Assembly (NCBI RefSeq): GCF_963678635.1
Contig: NC_087066.1
Coordinates: 61,164,875-61,228,874 of the forward strand
Length of the DNA: 64,000 bases
Source of the DNA: Symsagittifera roscoffensis
Taxonomy: Eukaryota; Xenacoelomorpha; Acoela; Convolutidae
Direction of reading: 5' to 3'
Shown: one piece after another, positions 11,982 to 23,107 of the stretch
Layout: each line of letters begins with the position of its first letter
Position numbering within the stretch: the first letter of the stretch is position 1
Position numbers and translations under genes: made by a program
Notes under the pieces: generated by a model
What the model saw: only the letters and a program-made list of their open reading frames with translations
Told to the model about the DNA's origin: nothing
Databases searched by the model: none

Positions 11982-13145
11982 GTGTTCACATGCAACCGGT
12001 GGTTAGCCAATCAGAATCGAGATATTTGCATACCTAAGGAAATATGCAAATTACGAAGCAAGAAAGTCAGACGTTGTTCTCAGTACGTAAAATCAAGTTG
12101 TCGTTTGAAAGAAATAATCAAGCAAAGTATGTCATCTATAAATTCTCCAGAGAAAATTGACCCGAAAACACCTTCTGCTATTGTTAATACTTCTACTCAT
12201 TCCGGAAATGTAAACCTCAATGTAGTATTAAAAAGAGTGCACAACCAACCGCCGAGCTTGAATTCAGATTCTGATATAGAAGTGATACCTCCAGATAAAA
12301 TTATTCCAAAAAAGATTAATTCGAAAAAACTAAACGCCGTTATTTCATTCCCGCATCAATTCCCACGATTGTCTTATCCCCTTGTGTATAGTGATAAATG
12401 GATTTATTTAATAATACCTACTGATAGTCGAATACTTAAGAAAATTGATTACCCAGAGATTCTAAATTTAAAACTAGTTGAGGTTAATTTGGAAAAAGAC
12501 CCGATACTGAAAACAATCCGCGACGCGATACAAGACAAAGCTCCACGGGCCAAGGATATTATCACCAGACTGGGACAATAGTATGCTCAACATTTCAACA
12601 GTTTTGCTGTGCGCGAAAATTGTTTGTGGATGGATGGCCGACTGGCCATACCGAAGGACATGTCATCAGCAGTATTAAACCGATTGCATCACAACCATCA
12701 CGGGCGGGACAAAATGTTCGCAGCGGCGAAGGACGTCTGGATACCGCTCATGCATAGGAACCTCGAGGCCACAGCAAAATACTGTAAAAGCTGCCTAGAA
12801 GCAGGTAAAAATCTTAAACCGGACATTCCAAAAAATGGTATGGGGGACACATATGTACCTAGGGAACCTAATGATCTTGTTCAATTGCATTTCTGGGGTC
12901 CTGTCAATTATGCACAGGGTCGAAAGAAATATGTTCTAGTAGCAGTAGATACGTTCTCACATTGGCCGTCGACCTATGTCTGCTCAAGTAACAAATCTAA
13001 AAATGTATTAAAATTCCTAAGGAAATACATAAATACACATGGGCACCCAAGGAAACTACATATGGATCAGGCAACCGGATTTTTTTCGAGAGGTATACAA
13101 AACTTCTGTAATTACGAGGGCTGTAATTATAAAATCTCCGGTTAA
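11982..13145 (+). pseudogene. Integrase, N-terminal zinc-binding and catalytic core (interrupted)
   Basis: One open frame with a single TAG at 12579-12581 between two blocks. The first block (199 codons) is a linker without recognised domain. The second block carries the HHCC zinc-binding module (LHHNHH ... CKSC) and the DDE core: first Asp in VAVDTFSHWP, second in HMDQATGFF. The frame ends at 13145, where a one-base shift moves the reading to the next frame, which supplies the third acidic residue. Integrase inserts the cDNA into the host chromosome; this copy is broken by a stop and a shift. Confidence 0.85.
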
Positions 13146-13788
13146 GGATCATCGCGCTACGGGGATGGTCGAAAGGACCATTGGCTCGATAAAAAACTAC
13201 GTCCTAACGTATCTACAGGAAAAAAAGAACTATAAATTTTGATTGATGATCTCCCGTGCACTAAGCGCTCTACGATTTGTGCCGCACTCTAAAACTAAAC
13301 TGACGCCATTTGAGGCTTATCAAGGAAGAGAAGCTAAAATCGCTCTTCGGAATTTGACGAAAAAACCATCGTTGAAAAATCTAACTTGGAAAAATGTCAT
13401 TAACCAGAAATTTCAATGTTTAGACAAGGCGAGTGGTCTACCCGAAGTGGAACTGAATCTCGATTGGGAGAAGCGCAGCAATCTCGTGTACGCCCGGGAA
13501 AACCGTAAGACGCTGAGGGTCTCGGATGAGAACGAGCTAATTGAGACTGATGTGGACCCTAAGACAAAAGAGGTGAATCCTAAGGCACCAGAGTGGCTAA
13601 AGCGACACAGGACAAGTACCACGATGGTCTACCAGCGGAGCGGGAAAACGGACCCAAAATATCTAAGGAGCTTTAAACGTTTACCATTAAAAATTGAAAA
13701 ATTGACAAAACATACGGTGCAAATGAAAAAAGGATCGTTACTAAGGCGAAGTGGTGTTTCTTTTAGAACAGCGGCTGAAGAAAGTTGA
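13128..13788 (+). pseudogene. Integrase, end of core and C-terminal region
   Basis: This continues the integrase in another frame. GMVERTIGSIKNYV holds the third catalytic residue (Glu). A TGA at 13240-13242 interrupts it, after which the same frame runs to 13788 with the TPFEAYQGRE motif typical of gypsy integrases and a basic, low-complexity tail. Between 13789 and 14012 another frame encodes a Ser/Asp/Glu-rich tail (SSEDESDEEDE), probably the original C-terminus. Confidence 0.8.
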
Positions 13789-14012
13789 ATCGATAAAGGG
13801 ACCGACGCTAATACCCCGGGGCCGAGCAAACCAAGGGAACCTAGAAGTCATGCAAAAAAGTCCAAAGTGGACCAACCAAAAATGAAACGGGCGCAGACGA
13901 ACAGTGAGGACCGAAAAATCAAGAAAAAGCGAATAGTCGAGAGCAGCGAAGACGAGAGCGACGAGGAGGATGAGAGCAAATGGGCGGTCGTGAGGCGAGA
14001 AGGCAAAGCCTA

Positions 14013-14330
14013 GAAAACTACAGCGAACGGGGCAGACGAACCGTCGAGAACGGAAAACGCGAAAATACCGAAAACCGAAAATACCGAATAACAAAACAAA
14101 GTTGAGCGAGGAAGCAACGCACCGATCGACGCGACAACGTAGAGGAGTGGACAAAATGGGCGGAGCGATGATTCACAGTATCGAGCACAAATGAGAAGAA
14201 AACCTCAGGGAGAGGGAAGCATGCCGAAAAACTCAAGTTGAAACTAAAACTGTTCATTAAAACTACGGCGAAAATTATGAGTAGATAAATTTTCAATCTG
14301 AGATTTAAAATTTATTTGTGGTTGCCCAAA
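14013..14330. other. Untranslated 3' part of the gypsy element
   Basis: No gene. A purine-rich stretch, CAGGGAGAGGGAAG, lies near 14208-14221 and resembles a polypurine tract, but it is more than 100 bp from the 3' LTR, so the tract is uncertain. Open frames on the minus strand here are antisense shadows. Confidence 0.4.
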
Positions 14331-14541
14331 TGATATAGGGACCAGTTTTGAGTTTATGTAAGTTATATGAGTTTGATCTTTCTGTCTGGGGACCTGCTGC
14401 TGTGACCTTGCGATCGCTATTGTCCGGCACGAGCTAAAACAGAAAGGTGCAGTAAGATTTAAATTTGATGCCTTACAGTTGCTTTGCAATTAACTTTACA
14501 CAACTATACTTTTCATAACTATACATTATACAATTTCAACA
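14331..14541 (+). repeat. 3' LTR
   Basis: Starts TGATATAGGG and ends TTCAACA. The four differences from the 5' LTR are all transitions (three C to T, one G to A, reading 5' to 3' LTR). Confidence 0.92.
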
Positions 14542-14545
14542 CTTT

Positions 14546-15780
14546 TTGTAGGCATCATTATGATGAAAGTGAGAGAGTAGCTTCCAAACTGATCAAGGTC
14601 AATAAGGGCACAATTTTAATGGCACCTAGCTGAAAGATAACCGCTGTCGGATAATCTGATTCGTTTTTTTATTAACGTACTTTATCCTGAGGAGCAATGC
14701 TGGTAGTACTACAGCGCGATTCTTTGTCGGACAAGTCGTTACATAAACCTAATCTTTTGCTAGCGTGCAGTCTTCATATCAAATTAACAAGGCGTGAGCG
14801 TGCGACTCTTTGGACGTGTGCTGTCAAATCTAAGAAACCGGCTGAGCTAAAATTTGATATGAAACAGGGGCGGATCTAGAAATTTGTCGAGGGGGCAAAA
14901 TTTCAGACAGTTTTCGAAAACTTTGTCGACCGTTTTTTTAGATCAACCAAATTGATTTCCGAGCTCTCCCCAAGCACTAAAAAGACGCGAAAGTTTTGAA
15001 AAACATATCAAAAAATATTTTTTTTAGGCACTTTTATGAAAATTAGGACCAAAAAGTGCTTTTTAATTACGTATGCGATTAGCAAGCCTTATCAGAACGG
15101 AATATAGACTTTTTTCGAGTCAGCAACTTATGTAACAGAATCACTTGTATCTTGTTGTTCATAATAAGTTCATTTTTTTTCCATGTATTTCCATCCAACA
15201 TAGCCTAGAAATAACGATACTGCCTGGGACGACAAAGGTCCTGGGTTCAAATCTGACCAGAAACCGTTTTTTTTTCAAACGGGAAATATTCTGTTTCAAA
15301 TGAAATTGTCGGCCAATCATTTGTTACTTATCTGTTGCCAGCTAAGTTGTCACATCTTGGTATCGTGTGTTTTCGCTGCGCGATTTTTTTTTGATTGTTG
15401 CTTTTAGTGTTTGGTTTACTCCTGAAGTTTGTGTTTTTGCATTTCTTAATTTTGTATTTCCTTTTTTATTTCGCTGAAAAGTTCCTCAACCCAAATTACT
15501 TTGGCCTATTTTTTACGGCTTAATGACCTAATTTTGTGTCGTTATATGAAAAGCAAAAAGTTTAACACTCCTCTCCGCACTTTTGAAGTTGGTTGTAGGT
15601 TTTCGAAATAAGAAATTATAGGTTTTTTTTTCGTTGTGGAAAACTATTTCCAAATTTGTTGGAAAAACTTTAGTTTTTCTAAGCAGCTTCTACTGATTTT
15701 CAAAAAAGGGGGATCAGTTGAAAGACTGAGTACTCCCCTTAAGTCTCTTTTTACTTTATACCTCGTCTACAGCCCTCGAA
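14546..15780. other. No gene seen
   Basis: AT-rich flank of the LTR element, with a tRNA-like fragment at 15196-15260 listed separately. Confidence 0.45.
15196..15260 (+). repeat. tRNA-like fragment (SINE or tRNA pseudogene)
   Basis: It contains a B-box-like GGGTTCAAATC and a TAGCCTAGAAATAACG A-box-like segment at roughly tRNA spacing. The anticodon arm is poor (loop position 33 is A rather than T), so this is not a working tRNA. Confidence 0.4.
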
Positions 15781-15789
15781 AAAGTCTGA

Positions 15790-16750
15790 GGAGAAATAGT
15801 TGACCCATACTTTTAGTTTTTTCATTTTCTCGAAAACTATCCTTCGCAAATTTGAGTTTTTGGTTTCAATGAATAGAACGGTTTTGAAAAAAAACCTGCA
15901 TAACCGGCTACGCCCAATTTTTTTTTACACTGTTAAGGCCTTCGGAATAGTCAAATTTTTATTATTTTATTTGTGAATCTTTTTGAAGTTTTCTCGAGAA
16001 CGAACCTCCAAAATCTTATACTGTGGGTTATACGGAGATGACGGTTAGTAGGAAGCTCCCCTGCATAAGCGAAGTATTTTATACACAAAGTTATCGCCCT
16101 CGGAACAGTCAAACTTCTGATTTTTCGGCCGTTTTTTGAAATTGTTATTATTCTCGAAAACTACCCTGCCATGAGATTATGGATTCAATTCAGACAACGG
16201 GTTGCGGGAAGCTTCTTCGTTTATGCAACTACGCCCAAGCTTTTTTGACACCAAAACTTACGTTATGTTTTTTAATTTTTGATTTTCTAGAGAATTATCT
16301 TCTCAAAACTGAGATTTTGGGTTCAATCGAAATTACAGGTACCGTGAATTCCTTCAGCATAAGCAGTTACGCCCTATTTATTGACACAAAGATATGATTC
16401 CCGGAAATGTTAATTTTTTTTATTTGTTGATCGTTTTTTTTTGACTTTTCTCGCTAATTATTCTACCAAATCTGATATCATAAGTTCAATCGAAACAACA
16501 AGTTGCCAAAAGCTATGCCCAAAATTATTAGGAAAATATTCATGGCCTTTAAGCAAGTCAAAGTTTTGAGATTTTGAGTTTTTTGGAAACTTATTGACTT
16601 TACGCGAAAACTACCGTGCCAGTTCTCAAGTTGTGTTCAATCGAGAAACCCGGTTTCGGAAACCTTCTTTGCTTAACCGGCCACAAACAGCTTTTTGCAA
16701 AAAAGGGGTTTTTTGAAAGTCTTTCCACCGTTTTTTAGAACTTCTGTTTT
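15790..16750 (+). repeat. Degenerate tandem array, units of about 135-163 bp
   Basis: The landmark (TC)TCGAAAACTA recurs in diverged form near 15829, 15992, 16152, 16286, 16449 and 16602. Each is followed by a GGGTTCAAT.GA segment, a GGAAGCTTCTT segment, and an ACCGGCTACGCCCAA segment before a T-run. The copies are old and strongly diverged. Confidence 0.65.
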
Positions 16751-19748
16751 TTTTTAGAAATTTTTTGAATTTGTTGAATCAAATCTGAGATGAAAAGTTT
16801 GATTGAGAGAACCAGTTGTGTTAATTGCAACTAAAACGGCGACGTTTGAATTTTTTGTACACAAAATGTCAACTCCTCGTCTAATTATCTCAAACTTTTA
16901 AAACTTTTCTCACTTGTTTTAGTAGAGAAACAACTAAGGTTTTGGTCAAAGTCCAATTTTTGAAACCACTTACTTTTCGAGCCAGTATAGCAAACTCATT
17001 CAATATCAAACTTTTACCTCAGGTTGTAACTGTCCCCTAGTTGTTGTCAAGGATTTTAGTTCACATTATATTTTTCAACATTTAAAAAAATTTCGACTGG
17101 TTTTATGTATGATACTGTTTTCTTATTCTCGGTCAGAAAGGATTGGCATCATTTTATGAATGAGTGCAGGTTTGATTGCTTTTTTTTCGTGTGTGACCTT
17201 TTGAGTTTATTTTTCTTGAATCTTTATACCTTTTCAACAAAATTTTGCGAATAAATGCCTCAAACTTTTTTTAAATCTCTCAAACAAAATTAGAGCTAGA
17301 CAGGCATCAAAAAATTATGAGCAGGCATCACAAAGTTTTTAGTGGAAAGACGAAACGTAAAAAATTGAAACGTTAAAATAAATTTTTTTTCTGAAACAAG
17401 GAAATTTTTAAATCCCATGAGTAGGTTCTTCTGGAATGTGCATTCACAAATGCAAGCGTTTTTCATTATAAATTGATGCGTGTTGATAGAATCCTTTACA
17501 TTCAAAAATAGACTGATGATCTTTGTTTGACTTATGTATGATATTGCAGAATGTTTACAGTGTTCACAACAAATTTTGATAGATCGTCCGATAGCACATA
17601 TCCTTCGTAGCCTGTATTTTGCACTACTGCTACTAGTGACTGTCTGTAGTACTGAAGTATTACATGCATGTAGCATTGAAGCATTACAATAATTACTTAT
17701 TTCGGAAGTTCGCTTTCTCATCTTGATTCTGATTGTTTAATATAATATTTGTTTGCTTACTGACAAGTATGAATACGCGGTTGTCAAATACAGACCGCAC
17801 TCCACTTAACACATAGCTTTGAAACACTAGCAGCACATTACAAATACATCATGACAAGCTAGCGGACAAAAACCAATAACTCGGAAAGTCGCAGAAATAA
17901 TTAAGCAAGCAGAAATAATTATTGCAAAATTATTAAAAAACGAATGCTACCAAAGTTTACATACTTTGAACTCGATTTGCCTTGAATGAAGTTCATTTTG
18001 AGGAATAATTCCTGCTAAAATTAGCAATAGAATGATAAACGCAGCCTATAATACACAATAACAGTTCGACAGTAAAAAAGGTCGATAACTGTTCAAAACT
18101 TGAGCGGTAGAACTCAAAACATTTGAACTTCCTCGAAGCACATACACACATAATCTTTTTTCGTCCGCCGAAGGAACACAAAAGGAATTATTTCAGCCAA
18201 TTTATTAAAATACAGACCAATAAAAAAGTTTTTAAATACCAATAAACTGTTCAAGCGAAAAAACCGAAATTTTAATGATTCGGAAAAAATTATTTAAAAA
18301 ATTAATTCGAATAGATAGGTAATTTACATAGATGCTCAAAAATGTCAAGTTAGTTGATGAAAAAACAGAGTTGACAAAATTTCTGATGAAAGAGCTGACT
18401 GGATTGCTGCTGTGATTGCTGAACATGGAAAAGCCTTGGTCCGATTTTCTATCGCTTGCTATTCGCAAACGTAATTAATGATTTACTAAAATGCTTCTTA
18501 TACAAAAGTTTTGTATAATACTTGTAATCGGAATTTGGACTTTTTTCCGTAAACAAGCCAAGTTTCTCACAAATATGTAGGAGATACTAGCAGTTACGTT
18601 GCCGTACAGACTGCCATTTTCATTTTGTTGAAATTTCAAATAGAATTACCAAAATTGTTTGAGGTAGAAAATAAACACAGAGCTTCGCAACATTTGCGAC
18701 ACAAAACCACATTGCTCCACAAGACAATGAATGGAAAAAAGGCAAGTCAAAATACTGAAATAAAGTTGAAAAAATTACCGCTACAAAAACTTCAGTTTTG
18801 TATTGGATGAAACTTATTAAAAACTTTTCAACAATTGGAAATCATTAATTCATGCGGCAACGAAGTCGACAAACTTTGGTTCGAAACCTGTTGAGCCGAA
18901 AACAAAACTGTTGTCATAAAAAATCATAAATTCTGAAGGTTTTTACATCCCAACCAAACTGAACACATAGTCGCGTAAAAAACATATGCGCCCTCGAAAT
19001 TACGTAATATAAGTTGACTAAGTCGGTATAACATAAATTGAAACTATTAAATTATGTCCAAAATTTTTTCTTTAAATGAAAAAAAAACTCAAATCAGACG
19101 TGAACTAAAAATTTGAGAACTTTCAGTCATAGTAAAAACTGTTTAAATTGGAATAAAACCCATGCTTTAAAAATAAGCCCATAAAAACTGTACATAAAAA
19201 ATTGCGTATAAAAAACGGAAACTGAACCGACAGAAGCAAATCGATTCAAATTTTTTCGGCCCAGTAGCCGCTCGGTAAATGATTCCCAATGCTTTAAAAA
19301 GCTTTTTATGAGCATCATCCGAGCAAAAACTATGAAGATTCTGTAGATGTAGTTTTCTTAACCCTTTCAAGAAATTTCAATTAAATTTTTCAAAACTATC
19401 TTGGAATGCAATTTTTTTGTTGTATTGCAAGTGTTATGCTGTAGAAATGTCTTAGCTTCGAATCCGTGTCAAAATTGAAATTCAAATGGGGCAAGAAAAA
19501 ACGCCTTGGTTCTCCGTTGACTGCTAACCAAGAGAAGATTCGTTACTATACAATTGTCACTTCACCAAAGTATAGAAACACAAGCAATTGTTCAATATGA
19601 CAATGCGTAAACACCCCAATAGTTAAATTTATTCGTTGCATTCAATAACTTACGTTTTTTTGGTTATACCCCCCCCCCTCCCCCTCCTGCATGATGAAAA
19701 AATTAAGTTAAAGTAGTTATTACATAATTAAACTAATTAAGTTTTATA
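16751..19748. other. No gene seen
   Basis: AT-rich non-coding DNA. 18835-19010 shares a diverged repeat with 29230-29400 (GGAAATCATT..., TGTTGAG.CGAAAACAAAACTG). Open frames up to 141 codons on the minus strand (17296-17721) have no recognisable domain and a composition like the surroundings. Confidence 0.45.
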
Positions 19749-19792
19749 ACTGTAGCGGCTTTCATATGGTAACACAATCAATGCTTTCGATT
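19749..19792 (+). repeat. Left arm of a long-range inverted repeat
   Basis: AGCGGCTTTCATATGGTAAC and the following ACAATCAATGCTTTCGATT are reverse-complementary to 20904-20947, with one mismatch near the end, across an intervening 1.1 kb. Confidence 0.75.
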
Positions 19793-20819
19793 TTCAATTT
19801 CATATTTCATCATTTAGAAGAAGGAGGAGCGGGGGATAACCAAAAGACCGAAACTTACTTCGCCAGCGGCGCAGATAACTTTTTTTATACAGTCATTTTC
19901 GTGATTTCGGAGAGCATCATCTTTGAATTCAAAGCATTTGCATCACTCATGTATTATCAAGGCAATTAACTGCTTTGTCCTAAAAGCCTAAACCCACGTG
20001 ACTTAAATATAAAGCGGCGTATGATTGATGTCGCTGCAGGGACTGTTAGTACTAATCGGTCGGTGACCCAATTTCTTCCCCAGTATCAGAAAAGTAATCT
20101 CGTAGAATAAATTATTTGGATAAACTGATTACAAGCATGCAACTAAACTTCATGGCAGAATATTTGTTTTCTCAGTTTCTATATCTTCCAAAATGCCAAG
20201 AACACTAGGTCAATAAAGATTAATTATATACTGTAGAAGTCGTAAAGTTGCTAAGAAACTGAAAATCAAAGCTCCACTTGAACTTTTACGCCAGCAACAA
20301 ATACGAAAAGAAAATCATTAACTTTCTCAACATTTTTATGTAAAAGTAATAAAAAATATACAACCTACTCGAACCGTCAAATCTGAAAACAAAAAGTGGA
20401 AAATTGTCCATTTCGGATGTCACCAGTTTTCAATCAACCCGTTTAGGGAGGAGAATGTTCAACTTGAACCAAGGTTCTTATGTATCATTTTAGCGCGGGT
20501 TTTTGTTTTTCTTCATGAAAACCCGCGTAAGCAGAGTTAAGGTAGTCAAAGACTTCGAACTAGCAATAAGCTGGGTTTCATTTAAGCCTTATACGTCATA
20601 AATCCATGTTCACGATTGATTAAGGACGGAGCAAAATGACTCCAGGAGTCTGCTTGTCGGTTCGCAATTTTTATCCCCACGCCAGCCATGATTTCCTAAC
20701 TTAAGCGTGTAATATCTAAAGAAATCAAAAAATTCTGATGTTTATCGCTTGCTATCAATTTCAAAGTTGTGCCAAGTTTCTGAATTCTTTTTTGGTAAAA
20801 TTGATTCGTATGGAAATTT
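19793..20819. other. No gene seen
   Basis: The interior of the inverted repeat. It has no coding signal. Confidence 0.4.
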
Positions 20820-21962
20820 TTCCGCGTTCACTATCGTTTTGTTGGCGACTAGTCTTAAATGGCTTGGGTGGTTTATTGACGCAAAATCATTTCCCTCAGA
20901 GAACAATCGAAAGCATTGATTGTGTTACCATATGAAAGCCGCTTCAGTTTTTAGTCGATTTTAAAAACGTTTTACAACTTCTAAATACTGTTTTTACATC
21001 TGAAAAACTGATCGGAAAGTTTAACTTTTTAGACATAAAATTAGCGGACTATACAATTTTACTTGAAAACATATAAACCGTTGAACTACTTTGAAGCCAT
21101 ACTATAATGGGCCGATTTAACATCTTGAAAAAAACCGAAGGTTTTCTTAAGAAGACCTAAATACTAATTTCGACTTCGTTTTTAAGGATGAATGAGGTCG
21201 AAAATTCTGTGTTGTTAGTTGCATACGACCCGATTAATCTTTTTAACCTTCGATTTCATTTCGTGAATGCCTTGTTAGTGATAAAAAAAATCAGTATTTC
21301 GGAGATTTCGATTCGCTTTTGAACCAAATTTAGAACTATTTTCAACAAAAAATGTCGGAAGAAAACTACTTCAAAGGTTCAATACCGATTCCACTTATTC
21401 ATATTACACTAAACTTATCGTGGTATAATAGAAAGAATCGTTTTGGTTTAATTTTTTTAAATAAAAACCAAAACATTCTTTTGAATGATATATAAAAAAT
21501 TCGCACCATTTGCGATAGAAAAAAATGTTTTGAACATCGAAGGTTTTGTCCAGTAATAATAAACAAACTAGAAGACAAAAATTGACTTAAAAACAATTTT
21601 CTAATTTCGAAAAAAATTGACTGTTTCATGTTTAAATTTTCTAAAATTGTTTTTGACCAAAAAAATCGCGTTTTTTCGGCGCGCGCTCCCCCCTTTAAAT
21701 TAGTATATATTGGCGCCAAAGGCGCTTTTAGAAAAATTTTAGGGTCCGTCATCAAAAAGGGATATCAAAATAGTACAAAGGGGGGTACCCTTTGGGTCGG
21801 CAGGGGGTCGAATACCTGAGGAGGGGGAGGGGGGCGTCCCCCCTAAATCCGCTGGTGAGTGAAATCCTCATTTAAAATAATAGATTGATTGACAATTTTT
21901 TCCTTAAAAGCATCTTTTTTTTTTTCAGTAAGCTGTATCTCGATTCGCAGCCTATACAAAGC
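20820..21962 (+). repeat. Tandem duplication, unit 1
   Basis: About 1.14 kb that is repeated almost perfectly at 21963-23107. It starts at TTCCGCGTTCACTATCG and ends at GCAGCCTATACAAAGC. It includes the right arm of the inverted repeat and a G/C-rich box (GGGGGAGGGGGG...). The 118-codon minus-strand frame in it has no known domain. Confidence 0.92.
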
Positions 21963-23107
21963 TTTTCCGCGTTCACTATCGTTTTGTTGGCGACTAGTCT
22001 TAAATGGCTTGGGTGGTTTATTGACGCAAAATCATTTCCCTCAGAGAACAATCGAAAGCAATGATTGTGTTACCATATGAAAGCCGCTTCAGTTTTTAGT
22101 CGATTTTAAAAACGTTTTACAACTTCTAAATACTGTTTTTACATCTGAAAAACTGATCGGAAAGTTTAACTTTTTAGACATAAAATTAGCGGACTATACA
22201 ATTTTACTTGAAAACATATAAACCGTTGAACTACTTTGAAGCCATACTATAATGGGCCGATTTAACATCTTGAAAAAAACCGAAGGTTTTCTTAAGAAGA
22301 CCTAAATACTAATTTCGACTTCGTTTTTAAGGATGAATGAGGTCGAAAATTCTGTGTTGTTAGTTGCATACGACCCGATTAATCTTTTTAACCTTCGATT
22401 TCATTTCGTGAATGCCTTGTTAGTGATAAAAAAAATCAGTATTTCGGAGATTTCGATTCGCTTTTGAACCAAATTTAGAACTATTTTCAACAAAAAATGT
22501 CGGAAGAAAACTACTTCAAAGGTTCAATACCGATTCCACTTATTCATATTACTTAAAACTTATCGTGGTATAATAGAAAGAATCGTTTTGGTTTAATTTT
22601 TTTAAATAAAAACCAAAACATTCTTTTGAATGATATATAAAAAATTCGCACCATTTGCGATAGAAAAAAATGTTTTGAACATCGAAGGTTTTGTCCAGTA
22701 ATAATAAACAAACTAGAAGACAAAAATTGACTTAAAAACAATTTTCTAATTTCGAAAAAAATTGACTGTTTCATGTTTAAATTTTCTAAAATTGTTTTTG
22801 ACCAAAAAAATCGCGTTTTTTCGGCGCGCGCTCCCCCCTTTAAATTAGTATATATTGGCGCCAAAGGCGCTTTTAGAAAAATTTTAGGGTCCGTCATCAA
22901 AAAGGGATATCAAAATAGTACAAAGGGGGGTACCCTTTGGGTCGGCAGGGGGTCGAATACCTGAGGAGGGGGAGGGGGGCGTCCCCCCTAAATCCGCTGG
23001 TGAGTGAAATCCTCATTTAAAATAATAGATTGATTGACAATTTTTTCCTTAAAAGCATCTTTTTTTTTCAGTAAGCTGTATCTCGATTCGCAGCCTATAC
23101 AAAGCTT
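21963..23107 (+). repeat. Tandem duplication, unit 2
   Basis: The second copy differs by only a few substitutions and T-run lengths (for example GCATTGATT versus GCAATGATT). The join GCTTTTCCGCG shares TTTTCCGCG with the left border, which suggests a microhomology-mediated or slippage duplication, unless it is an assembly artefact. Confidence 0.92.

Larger units (their letters stand above)
10464..14541 (+). mobile_element. Ty3/gypsy LTR retrotransposon, degraded, with both LTRs
   Basis: This is a full insertion: two 211-bp LTRs, a primer-binding site directly after the 5' LTR, and the 4-bp direct repeat CTTT at 10460-10463 and 14542-14545, as expected of a gypsy-type target duplication. Inside are Gag, a damaged RNase H remnant and integrase, in Ty3/gypsy order. 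Protease and the RT core are absent between about 11440 and 11460, so the copy cannot move on its own. The LTRs differ at only four sites, so the insertion is fairly young although its genes are heavily damaged. It may therefore have moved as a defective element in trans. Confidence 0.93.

Noticed and set aside
13413-14296. Minus-strand open frames over the integrase tail
   Set aside because: Antisense shadows of a charged, G/A-rich coding tail; no domain.
17296-17721. 141-codon minus-strand ORF as a gene
   Set aside because: Composition matches the flanking AT-rich DNA; Cys-rich near the start but without a pattern or start context.
21399-22900. Two identical 115-118 codon minus-strand ORFs
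   Set aside because: They are identical only because the DNA is tandemly duplicated; low-complexity Phe/Lys-rich translation, no domain.
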